NCBI RefSeq assembly: GCF_016741775.1
Contig: NZ_JAERRK010000017.1
Location: forward strand, 1-64,000
DNA from: Streptomyces actinomycinicus
Lineage (GTDB): Bacteria > Actinomycetota > Actinomycetes > Streptomycetales > Streptomycetaceae
Reading direction: 5' to 3'
Length of the DNA stretch: 64,000 bases
Position numbers and translations under genes: made by a program. Positions 1 to 6,919 of this stretch are shown here, in pieces. How positions within the stretch are numbered: position 1 is the stretch's first letter; every line of letters begins with the position of its first letter. The notes under the pieces were generated by a model that saw only the letters and a list, made by a program, of their open reading frames with translations, was not told the origin of the DNA and searched no databases.

Positions 1-288
1 TCTTCCCGGCCGCTGGGCCGTTCCGACGAGTGAGACTTTAGCGGATTCCTCGCTCCCGAGCTAATCGGGGGCCGGCGTCCTTTCGAACGCGGATTCCTCA
101 TTTCGCAAATACGCACGCCAAGACAGTCGGCGCCGGAGCGTCGATTGAGTGGGAGGTACTGCGGAATGGCTGCCCGGGGACCGACCGGAGTCGGCGCTCA
201 CGCCGGACAACTCGGAGTACCTTACGGATCGGCATGAGGCGTGTCAACCCGCTGCCGTCGGCCACTCCCGAGGCGTACGCTGTTCGTC

Positions 289-330
289 ATGACTACGCGT
301 ACGTGCACCCAGTTCTGGTGGGCCGCCTGA
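289..330 (+). CDS. Trp-rich leader peptide of trpS
   Basis: This 13-codon ORF reads MTTRTCTQFWWAA and ends in TGA 120 nt before trpS. Two adjacent Trp codons (316-321) lie just before the first of a set of mutually exclusive hairpins, which is the arrangement of a ribosome-mediated attenuator. Charged-Trp shortage would stall the ribosome here. No strong Shine-Dalgarno is seen: the nearest purine run, GAGG at 270-273, is about 15 nt upstream. A TACCTT hexamer at 218-223 could be the -10 box of the leader transcript. The auxiliary, indolmycin-resistant TrpRS of S. coelicolor is known to be controlled by such attenuation. That this gene is its orthologue is inferred. Confidence 0.72.
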   Translation: MTTRTCTQFWWAA

Positions 331-380
331 CGGCGGCCGTACTCACGTATGCACTCGACGGCCGCCGCTTCGGCGGCCGT
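321..380 (+). promoter_or_regulatory. Transcription attenuator upstream of trpS
   Basis: Four complementary segments are visible. GGCCGCC (321-327) pairs with GGCGGCC (332-338). GGCGGCCGT (332-340) also pairs perfectly with ACGGCCGCC (358-366). ACGGCCGCC pairs equally well with a second GGCGGCCGT (372-380), forming a 9-bp GC-rich stem with a GCTTC loop followed by TTCTCGTAT. A ribosome paused on the Trp codons would mask segment 1, free 332-340 to hold 358-366, and so break the terminator stem. Normal translation would leave segments 1 and 2 paired and allow termination. The 3' U-tract is weak, as is usual for high-GC terminators. Confidence 0.72.
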
Positions 381-449
381 TCTCGTATCTCCCTCCGGGA
401 CTGGGGGCCGGCCGCAGGAGCGGCGGTCCCGGCAGAAGGTGGAGCGGAG

Positions 450-1472
450 ATGAAGCGAGTATTCAGCGGGATCCAGCCGACCGGGCACGTGACCCTGGGG
501 AACTACCTGGGGGCCATGCGGCGCTGGGCCGAGGTCGACCAGCACCGGGCGGACTCGCTGTTCTGCATCGTGGATCTGCATGCGCTGACGGTGGACCACG
601 ACCCTGCGCGGGTGCAGCGGCTCAGCCGGCAGACGGCGACGTTGCTGCTGGCCGCCGGTCTCGATCCCGGACTGTGCACCTTGTACGTGCAGAGCCACGT
701 CGGCGAGCACACCCGGCTGTCGTACCTGCTGGAGTGTGTCGCCGGCGACGGTGAGATGCGGCGGATGATCCAGTACAAGGAGAAGTCCGCGCGGGAGCGG
801 GAGCGCGGCGGGAGCGTCCGGCTGTCACTGCTGACGTATCCGGTGCTGATGGCGGCGGACATCCTGGCCTTCGGCACGGAGGAGGTGCCGGTCGGGGACG
901 ACCAGGTGCAGCACGTGGAGCTGGCGCGGGATCTGGCGGTCCGGTTCAACCAGCGGTACGGGCACACGTTCGTGGTGCCGAAGGCGTCGCTGCCGGGCGT
1001 GGCGGCCAGGGTGATGAACCTGCAGAACCCGACGTCGAAGATGGGGAAGACGGATGCGGGGCAGGGGGTCGTCTATTTGCTGGACGAGCCGGACGTGGTG
1101 CGGAAGAAGGTACTGCGGGCGGTGACCGACAGCGGGCGGGACGTCGTCTACGACCGTGAGGGGCGGCCGGGCCTCACGAATCTGCTGGAGATCCTCGCTG
1201 CGTGCACGGGCGGGAACCCTGAGTCACTGGCGAGCGTTTACGACTCGTACGGCTCTTTGAAGAAGGACACCGCGGAGGCCGTGGTGGAGGTGCTGCGGCC
1301 CGTGCAGGCGAGGCACAGGGAGCTGTGCGCCGATCCGGTCTATGTGGAGGGGGTGCTGCGGGATGGTGCGGAGAAGGCCCGGGAGTTGGCCCGGCCGAGG
1401 GTCGATACGGCTTATAGGGCGATCGGGTTGCTGCCGCCCGCGGCGGAGCCTTCGCTGACGGCCGTCGGGTAG
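450..1472 (+). CDS. trpS: Tryptophanyl-tRNA synthetase
   Basis: The enzyme charges tRNA-Trp with tryptophan, using ATP in the cytoplasm. It is a class Ic synthetase of 340 aa, normal for bacterial TrpRS. The N-terminal Rossmann core starts MKRVFSGIQPTGHVTLGNY and carries the HIGH-type signature in TGHVTLGN. The second ATP-binding loop is KMGKT (residues 197-201) instead of the usual KMSKS. The frame is open back to 234, but family alignment and the purine-rich GGTGGAGCGGAG just upstream support the ATG at 450. The gene is monocistronic and ends in a hairpin shared with convergent proC. The attenuator upstream suggests it is induced by Trp or Trp-tRNA shortage, so it may be the auxiliary, antibiotic-resistant isozyme; a housekeeping copy would then lie elsewhere. 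Confidence 0.93.
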   Translation: MKRVFSGIQPTGHVTLGNYLGAMRRWAEVDQHRADSLFCIVDLHALTVDHDPARVQRLSRQTATLLLAAGLDPGLCTLYVQSHVGEHTRLSYLLECVAGDGEMRRMIQYKEKSARERERGGSVRLSLLTYPVLMAADILAFGTEEVPVGDDQVQHVELARDLAVRFNQRYGHTFVVPKASLPGVAARVMNLQNPTSKMGKTDAGQGVVYLLDEPDVVRKKVLRAVTDSGRDVVYDREGRPGLTNLLEILAACTGGNPESLASVYDSYGSLKKDTAEAVVEVLRPVQARHRELCADPVYVEGVLRDGAEKARELARPRVDTAYRAIGLLPPAAEPSLTAVG

Positions 1473-1486
1473 CCGGAGTGGGAAGA

Positions 1487-1513
1487 CGGGCGGCGGGGCT
1501 GGGCCGCCGCCCG
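1487..1513. terminator. Bidirectional hairpin, trpS/proC
   Basis: CGGGCGGCGG (1487-1496) pairs perfectly with CCGCCGCCCG (1504-1513) around a 7-nt loop. It sits between two convergent genes and can serve both. There is no U-tract, so it may work as a factor-assisted or hairpin-only terminator. Confidence 0.6.
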
Positions 1514-1526
1514 GGAGGCTCGGGGG

Positions 1527-2339
1527 CTAGTCCTTCTTGCCTGAGGCGAGTTCGCGGCTGCGGTCGCGGGCGGCTTCGAGGGCGGCGATGAGTGCGGCTC
1601 GTACGCCGTGGTTCTCCAGTTCGCGGATGGCGTTGATCGTCGTGCCCGCGGGGGACGTGACGTTCTCCCGGAGCTTGACGGGGTGTTCGCCGCTGTCGCG
1701 GAGCATCACGGCGGCGCCGATGGCGGACTGGACGATGAGGTCGTGGGCCTTGTCGCGTGGCAGGCCGAGCAGGATGCCGGCGTCGGTCATGGCTTCGACC
1801 AGGTAGAAGAAGTAGGCCGGGCCGGAGCCTGACAGGGCGGTGCAGGCGTCCTGCTGGCTCTCGGGGACGCGGAGGGTCTTGCCGACGCCACCGAAGATCT
1901 CGTCGGCGTGCGCGAGGTGCGCCTCGGTGGCGTGGCTGCCCGCGGAGATGACCGACATGGCCTCGTCGACGAGGGCGGGGGTGTTGGTCATGACACGGAC
2001 GACAGGGGTGCCTGCGGCCAGGCGCTCCTCGAAGAAGGAGGTGGGAATACCGGCGGCTCCGCTGATGATCAGGCGGTCGGCGGGGAGGTGCGGCGCCAGT
2101 TCCTCGAGGAGGGTGCCCATGTCCTGCGGCTTGACCGTGAGGATCAGGGTGTCTGCGGTCTTGGCGGCCTCGGCGTTGCTGACCGGGGTGACTCCGTAGC
2201 GGGTGCGGAGTTCTTCGGCGCGTTCCGCGCGGCGGGCCGTGACCAGGAGGTCGGCGGGGGCCCAGCCGGCCCGGATCATTCCGCTGAGCAGGGCTTCGCC
2301 GATCTTGCCGGTGCCGAGGACTGCGACTTTCTGGCTCAT
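1527..2339 (-). CDS. proC: Pyrroline-5-carboxylate reductase
   Basis: The protein catalyses the last step of proline synthesis, NAD(P)H-dependent reduction of 1-pyrroline-5-carboxylate to L-proline. At 270 aa it is the usual length. An N-terminal dinucleotide-binding fold shows GTGKIG (residues 9-14). The C-terminal all-helical dimerisation domain carries the family stretches ALSGSGPAYFFYLVEA and NVTSPAGTTINAI. The ATG at 2339 follows the divergence from the ABC transporter genes by 85 nt. The gene stands alone. A distant paralogue with another dinucleotide substrate is unlikely given how well both signature regions are kept. Confidence 0.95.
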   Translation of the reverse strand: MSQKVAVLGTGKIGEALLSGMIRAGWAPADLLVTARRAERAEELRTRYGVTPVSNAEAAKTADTLILTVKPQDMGTLLEELAPHLPADRLIISGAAGIPTSFFEERLAAGTPVVRVMTNTPALVDEAMSVISAGSHATEAHLAHADEIFGGVGKTLRVPESQQDACTALSGSGPAYFFYLVEAMTDAGILLGLPRDKAHDLIVQSAIGAAVMLRDSGEHPVKLRENVTSPAGTTINAIRELENHGVRAALIAALEAARDRSRELASGKKD

Positions 2340-2424
2340 GCGGTTCAGTTTCGCACCGGGGCGAAGGGGTGCGCGGGGATTGTCCGGTGGGCGGACGCCC
2401 TCGGGGCACCCGCCGGTTCGGTGG

Positions 2425-3225
2425 TCATGCGGTCCGGCGTCGCAGGGTCGCCGCGCCCAGTCCCAGCACGAGCAACGCGCAGCCGGCCACGATCAGGACG
2501 TCCCTGACGAACGTGGCTGTCATGTCGGTGTGGTGGAGGACCTCGTTCATACCGTCGACGGCGTACGACATCGGCAGTGCGTCGGAGACGGCCTCCAGGG
2601 CGGGGTGCATGTCGGAGCGGGGGGTGAACAGGCCGCAGAGGAGGAGCTGGGGAAAGATCACCGCGGGCATGAACTGGACCGCCTGGAATTCGGAGGCCGC
2701 GAAGGCCGAGACGAAGAGGCCGAGGGCTGTGCCGAGCAGCGCGTCGAGCAGGGCGACGAGGAGGAGCAGCCATGCGGAGCCGGTGACGTCCAGGCCGAGG
2801 AACCAGACCGCGAGTCCGGTGGCGAGCGCGGACTGGACGATGGCGAGGGCGCCGAAGGCCAGGGCGTAGCCGGCGATGACGTCGGCCTTGCCGATGGGCA
2901 TGGCGAGGAGGCGCTCGAGGGTGCCTGAGGTGCGTTCGCGCAGGGTGGCGATGGAGGTGACCAGGAACATCGTGATGAGCGGGAAGATGCCGAGCAGCGA
3001 GGCACCGATGTTGTCGAAGGTGCGCGGGCTGGCGTCGAACACGTAGCGCAGCAGGATCAGCATCAGGCACGGGATGAGGATCAGCAGCGCGATGGTGCGC
3101 GGGTCGTGGCGGAGCTGGCGCAGGACCCGGGCCGCGGTGGCGGCGGTGCGGGCGGCGTTGAGCGCACTGGGGGCCGCGGCGGGGCTTGGCGCGCTCGTCG
3201 TGCTCGTCGTACTCGTCGTGCTCAT
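2425..3225 (-). CDS. ABC-2 type transporter permease
   Basis: This is a 266-aa integral membrane protein with about six hydrophobic segments, including IALLILIPCLMLILLRYVF, IFPLITMFLVTSIATL and VLIVAGCALLVLGLGAATL. The motif ERTSGTLERLLAMPIGKADV is typical of the ABC-2/DrrB-like exporter permeases, which pump drugs or lipids. Its ATG overlaps the stop of the ATPase gene (ATGA), so the two are translationally coupled and should form one exporter. The N-terminus is a low-complexity Ser/Thr run (MSTTSTTSTTS). The substrate cannot be told from sequence. Confidence 0.88.
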   Translation of the reverse strand: MSTTSTTSTTSAPSPAAAPSALNAARTAATAARVLRQLRHDPRTIALLILIPCLMLILLRYVFDASPRTFDNIGASLLGIFPLITMFLVTSIATLRERTSGTLERLLAMPIGKADVIAGYALAFGALAIVQSALATGLAVWFLGLDVTGSAWLLLLVALLDALLGTALGLFVSAFAASEFQAVQFMPAVIFPQLLLCGLFTPRSDMHPALEAVSDALPMSYAVDGMNEVLHHTDMTATFVRDVLIVAGCALLVLGLGAATLRRRTA

Positions 3226-4055
3226 CGGTTGCTCTCTTTCGGGCGGTTCGCGGCGGCTGCTTCGTCTACGAGGCGCAGGAAGGCGGCCTCCACGGTCTCG
3301 GTGCCGGTGCGGGTGCGCAGGGCGTCCGGGGTGTCATCGGCGAGGATCTCGCCCTCGCGCATGAGGAGGAGGCGGTGGCAGCGCTCGGCCTCGTCCATGA
3401 CGTGGGAGGAGACGAGGAGGGTGGTGCCGCGGGTGGTGGCGAGGTCGTGGAACAGGTTCCACAGGTCGCGGCGGAGGACGGGGTCGAGGCCGACGGTCGG
3501 TTCGTCGAGGACGAGGAGATCCGGGGCGCCGAGGAGGGCGACGGCCAGGGAGACGCGGTTGCGCTGGCCGCCGGAGAGATTGCCGGCGAGGACGTCGGCG
3601 TGGCTGGTGAGGTCGACGTCGGCGATGGCCTGGGTGACGTGCTGGTGACGGCGTTCGGCGGCGGGGGCCGCCCCGCGCGAGCGCTTCCGTGCGTGCGGGA
3701 GGCCGGGGTCGAGGATCGCGGCGAAGTACTCGAGGTTCTGGCGGACGGTGAGGTCGTCGTAGACGGAGGGGGCCTGGGTGACGTAGCCGATGCGGCTGCG
3801 CAGGGTGGGGTGGCCGGCCGGCTGGCCTAGGACGTCGAGGGTCCCGGTGACCTTGGCCTGGGTGCCGACGATCGAGCGCATGAGGGTGGATTTGCCGCAG
3901 CCGGAGGGCCCGAGCAGGCCGGTGATCTGGCCGCGGGGGACGGTGAAGCGGAGGTGGTGCAGGACCGTGCGGGTGCCGCGGCTGACGGTGAGGTCGTCGG
4001 CGTGGACGGCGGGGGTGAGGGTGTCGTGCGGGGGGTCCGCCGCATAATTCATCAT
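3222..4055 (-). CDS. ABC transporter ATP-binding protein
   Basis: This is the ATPase of an ABC-2 exporter (drug/lipid export class), partner of the downstream permease. The Walker A loop is GPSGCGKS (residues 49-56), the ABC signature LSGGQ (160-164) and Walker B LLVLDEPTVGLDP (from 180). An insertion after GLPHARKRSRG, residues about 120-140, is unusual before the signature. The frame opens at a TTG (4091), but the ATG at 4055, or its neighbour 4052, is preferred. TTGACG (4091-4086), a 17-nt spacer and GATTAT (4068-4063) would start transcription almost at the A of 4055. The transcript would be leaderless, and the start lies within a palindromic operator. No regulator gene is adjacent. Confidence 0.88.
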   Translation of the reverse strand: MMNYAADPPHDTLTPAVHADDLTVSRGTRTVLHHLRFTVPRGQITGLLGPSGCGKSTLMRSIVGTQAKVTGTLDVLGQPAGHPTLRSRIGYVTQAPSVYDDLTVRQNLEYFAAILDPGLPHARKRSRGAAPAAERRHQHVTQAIADVDLTSHADVLAGNLSGGQRNRVSLAVALLGAPDLLVLDEPTVGLDPVLRRDLWNLFHDLATTRGTTLLVSSHVMDEAERCHRLLLMREGEILADDTPDALRTRTGTETVEAAFLRLVDEAAAANRPKESNR

Positions 4056-4067
4056 GCGATGAATAAT
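4044..4067. promoter_or_regulatory. Palindromic operator over ABC exporter start
   Basis: ATTCATC (4047-4053) and GATGAAT (4058-4064) form a perfect inverted repeat around ATGC. The symmetry extends to 4044-4067 with one mismatch. The site covers the likely -10 (4068-4063) and the leaderless start codon on the minus strand, where a bound repressor would block transcription. It is strikingly AT-rich for this genome. A TetR, MarR or PadR type dimer is the likely ligand, but none is encoded next to it. Confidence 0.6.
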
Positions 4068-4157
4068 CGGCCCGCGCGGGCGAGGCGTCAAGGGGGTGGC
4101 AGCCGCGCGTCCGCGGAGTTCGGGGCGGGGAGCGGCACCTGGGGGACGGCGGCTGAG

Positions 4158-4434
4158 GAGGAGGGCCGCTCATGACGAACGACGGCCGGGGCGTGGGCCG
4201 CGCATGGGGAACGGCCGCCGGGAGGAGGGCCGCACATGGGGAACGGCGGCCGGGGCGTGGGCCGGCCGCCGCTGGTGGGGAGAGAGTGTGGCTGGTTCAG
4301 CCGGGCGGGAGCTGAGGAGTGTGCAGTGTCAGGGCTCCAGGAGTGCAGGAGTTCAGGAGCGCAGGAGTTCAGGGCTCCAGGGCTCCAGAACTTCAGAAGT
4401 TCAGGGCTTTCGAAGTTCAGGGCTTCAGGGCGAC
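4158..4434. repeat. 64-bp duplication and degenerate 11-mers
   Basis: The gap between the exporter and the methyltransferase gene holds no supported gene. A block around GAGGAGGGCCGC (4158 and 4222) and CGGCCGGGGCGTGGG (4183 and 4247) is repeated at a 64-bp interval. From about 4326 to 4434 the DNA is a run of 11-mer variants such as CAGGAGTTCAG and CAGGGCTCCAG, which reaches into the last codons of the methyltransferase gene. Both look like products of slippage. Confidence 0.6.
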
Positions 4435-5211
4435 GAGGAGGAGCACGTCGTAGACCTCCTCGACCAGGCCCTCTGGGAAGACTTTGAGCAGGTGGCCGCG
4501 CTCCTCCTCCAGGAAGGCGGTCCTGCGCTCCTCGGGTGTGAGGAGGAACGCCGAGTGGCTGCCGATGTTGGCGAGGTGGGTGTCGATGGTGACGCGACGG
4601 CTCCAGCGGACCTCGCGGCGGCGGAAGCGCAGGCGGCCGCTCGGGTCGGCCAGTTCGGTCCGGCTGCCGTTCCGTTGGCGGGCGACCATGTCCACACCGA
4701 AGAAGCGGCCGATGCGGACGGCGGCCTCGGCGAGCCAGGGGATGTCCAGGGCGTCGCCGTTCCACCACAGGGCCAGCGCACCGCCCGGCCGCAGCACACG
4801 CAGGGCTTCCGGCACCGAGTGGGCGGGGTCGGTCCAGTGCCAGGCCTGGGCGTAGGTGAGGAAGTCGGCGTGGGCGTCGGGGAGGGGCAAGGCGTTGCCG
4901 TTGCCGCGGACCAACGGGATGTGCGGCAGTGCCCGCCGGAACTCGGCGGCCATGCCCGCGCCGGGTTCGACGGCGAGGACGTCGGCTCCGCGGGCGTGCA
5001 GCAGAGCGGTCGCGATACCGGTACCGGCGCCGACGTCCACGGTCCTGGCACCGGCCAGGGAGCGGCCGGCCATGTCCTCGACGGCGTCGAAGAGAGCGGG
5101 CGGATAGGAGGGGCGGTTCGCCGCGTACTGGGCGGCGGCCGAGTTGAAGGAGGTGGCTCGGGCGGCGTGGTGGGCGGGTGAACCGGCGGGCGTCGACTCG
5201 GTGGCTGTCAT
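4417..5211 (-). CDS. Class I SAM-dependent methyltransferase
   Basis: This 264-aa cytoplasmic methyltransferase has an N-terminal helix region of the UbiE/COQ5-like small-molecule type (FNSAAAQYAANRPSYPPALF, residues 22-41). SAM motif I follows as VDVGAGTGIAT (58-68), then the acidic VEPGAG loop (81-86) and the methyltransferase-11 segment AQAWHWTDP. The substrate is unknown. The ATG at 5211 was chosen because the family homology begins just after it; upstream the frame runs into repeats. No clear ribosome site is seen. The 3' end abuts a slippage-prone 11-mer array. It is monocistronic between two repeat-filled gaps. Confidence 0.82.
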   Translation of the reverse strand: MTATESTPAGSPAHHAARATSFNSAAAQYAANRPSYPPALFDAVEDMAGRSLAGARTVDVGAGTGIATALLHARGADVLAVEPGAGMAAEFRRALPHIPLVRGNGNALPLPDAHADFLTYAQAWHWTDPAHSVPEALRVLRPGGALALWWNGDALDIPWLAEAAVRIGRFFGVDMVARQRNGSRTELADPSGRLRFRRREVRWSRRVTIDTHLANIGSHSAFLLTPEERRTAFLEEERGHLLKVFPEGLVEEVYDVLLLVALKP

Positions 5212-5285
5212 GAAGTCATCGTGAGCGGAAGGGGCGGGCCGGGGCTGCGGTTTCCGGCGGAATGCGTACCGGTACGTCCTCCCTC

Positions 5286-5571
5286 GCGGATGGGCCGCAC
5301 CTGCCGCACCGGGCTGCGCGACAACCCCGTACCGACGCGAGCAAGTGGGGCCGCACCTCGCGCATCCGGCTGCGCGCACCCCATGGACCGGGCGAGCGGG
5401 CGCGGCCACACCTCGCACACCCGGCTGCGCGAAACGCCCGTACCGACGCGAGCGAGTGGGGCCGCACCTCGCGCATCCGGCTACGCGCACCCCTGGACCG
5501 GCGCGAGCGGGCGAGGCCGCACCTCGCGCACCCGGCTGCACGAACCCCGTACCCACCTGAGTGGAGCGAGG
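5286..5571. repeat. Five imperfect tandem repeats of 54-59 bp
   Basis: Five consecutive units share the core GGCCGCACCTCGCGCA followed by CCGGCTGCGCG and end in a GACCGG/CGAGCGGG-like segment. Unit starts are near 5286, 5347, 5401, 5458 and 5513. The array fills most of the 437-bp gap between the methyltransferase gene and the next gene. Frames through it are open only because of the repeats. It has no CRISPR-like spacer structure. Confidence 0.7.
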
Positions 5572-5648
5572 CGGCATCCGGCGTGCCCGGTGGTGCGGAA
5601 GCCCCGTGCCGCCGGGGCCCGCGGGTCCCGGACTGCGCCCTGCGGGGT

Positions 5649-6245
5649 CTAGCGGCGGCGCTTGTTCTTGGGGCTCTTCGCGTTCTTCGCGGGGTTGCCG
5701 GTGCGGCGGGTCGTGCGGCGTTCGTGGGCCTCGCGGGCCTTCTCGTACTCCTCGCGGTGCAGCTTCTCGCCCGGGGCCTCGGTGAGGGAACGGACGAAGT
5801 AGGCGAGGAGGGAGCCGACGAAGCCGATGGCGAGCAGGCCGCGCAGGGAAGCCTGGCGCTCGGGGTCGTGCCGTTTGCCGAAGCCCTCCCAGGTGTTGCG
5901 GAAGGCGAGCGCGCTGCAGATCGCGAACATGGCGATGACCAGCACGGTCACGAAGGAGCCGGTGTCGGCTATCTGGATGCCTTCATAGGCGAAGCGGAGC
6001 ACCAGGCAGGAGAGGACGGCGGCGGCGAGGGACCCGACGGCGACGCCGGCGCGGCGGGCCGGGTAGCCGTTGTCGTGGTTCACCCAGGACGTGCCGAAGA
6101 AGCGCAGGGGCTCGGGGCGGGGGCCGCGGTCCCGGGCCGTTGCGGCCTGGGAAGTGACGGCCTGGGCGGTCGCGGCCTGGGTCGCGCCCGCGGCGGAGTC
6201 CTCGGAGCCCGCCGCAGAGTCCGGGGTGCCGGTTTCGTCGCTCAC
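5649..6245 (-). CDS. Hypothetical membrane protein
   Basis: The 198-aa protein has an acidic, Ala-rich N-terminus, three predicted membrane helices (AGVAVGSLAAAVLSCLVL, SFVTVLVIAMFAICSALAF, GLLAIGFVGSLLAYFVRSL) and a very basic C-terminal tail (RRTTRRTG...KNKRRR). The GTG at 6245 was chosen over the earlier in-frame ATG. CATAAT lies exactly 6 nt upstream, as expected for a leaderless transcript, and the sequence VSDETGTPDS gives an ordinary start. The basic tail should face the cytoplasm. I do not recognise a named family. Confidence 0.72.
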   Translation of the reverse strand: MSDETGTPDSAAGSEDSAAGATQAATAQAVTSQAATARDRGPRPEPLRFFGTSWVNHDNGYPARRAGVAVGSLAAAVLSCLVLRFAYEGIQIADTGSFVTVLVIAMFAICSALAFRNTWEGFGKRHDPERQASLRGLLAIGFVGSLLAYFVRSLTEAPGEKLHREEYEKAREAHERRTTRRTGNPAKNAKSPKNKRRR

Positions 6246-6289
6246 GGGACGATTATGTCTCCGTGCGGGGCCGGGCCCCCGGCTGGGGC

Positions 6290-6440
6290 GGCTGCTCAGG
6301 GCCTGCATTGCCTGCATTCGGCCCGGCGCACCCCCGCCGGGGGCGGATGCTCAGGGCCGGCGCACGGCTTGCGGTGCTCCCGGCTGGGGGCGGGTGCTCG
6401 GGGCCTGTGAGGGGTCCGGCGCTCCCAGCCGGGCGCCTGG
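6290..6440. repeat. Imperfect GC-rich repeats
   Basis: Variants of GGCTGGGGGCGGGTGCTC followed by GGGGCCTG occur about three times between the membrane protein gene and the SH3 gene. There is no coding evidence. It resembles the other slippage-derived arrays in the window. Confidence 0.45.
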
Positions 6441-6446
6441 GTGGGG

Positions 6447-6764
6447 TCAGCCGCAGCGTGGGGCGATGTAGCCGTCGCTGCCCGTGTGGACGAAGGCGTC
6501 CGAGACGTACTCGCCGCTGTCGATGAGGTCCCAGATGTTGGTCGTGCCGTAGGGCCCGGCGACCGTCGTACCGGGCGTCTGGCAGTAGATCGGTACGCGG
6601 ACGCCCTCCGGCAGGACGCGGACGAGGTTGTAGCCGGTGCCGGGGCCGCTGCGGACGTTCAGCCGGACGCCGGGGGCGACGGCGTAGGTACGGACGGCTG
6701 CCGCTGCCGGCGCCGTGGTGGTGTCGTCGATGCCCTCGGCCTCTGGTGCGCGGTCAACTGACAT
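6447..6764 (-). CDS. SH3-domain (SH3b) protein, small
   Basis: The protein has 105 aa. After an acidic linker it has a bacterial SH3-like fold: GVRLNVRSGPGTGYNLVRVLPEGVRV is the classic SH3_3 signature, followed by WDLIDSGEYVSDAFVHTG. Such domains bind peptidoglycan peptides or metal. Two Cys, in IYCQTPG and the C-terminal PRCG, could form a disulfide. No signal peptide is seen from the ATG at 6764. That ATG follows GGGGGAGGG at good spacing and so is favoured over the ORF start at 6812. Homologues are often secreted, so the lack of a leader is notable. Confidence 0.75.
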   Translation of the reverse strand: MSVDRAPEAEGIDDTTTAPAAAAVRTYAVAPGVRLNVRSGPGTGYNLVRVLPEGVRVPIYCQTPGTTVAGPYGTTNIWDLIDSGEYVSDAFVHTGSDGYIAPRCG

Positions 6765-6919
6765 GAAAGTGGGCCCTCCCCCGTCGTTCGGCTGGAACTG
6801 CGCGTGAAACACATGTGCGCAACGCGCACGCAGACGCTAGCAAGCCGCCTCTGTCTCGTACGAGTCATCGACTAGGCTCCGTGCGTCGCGCGCGCGGACG
6901 AACAGCACGGGGGTGGTCC

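Noticed and set aside
234..449. N-terminal extension of TrpRS
   Set aside because: The family begins at MKRVFSGIQP, and the extension would overlap the attenuator and leader peptide.
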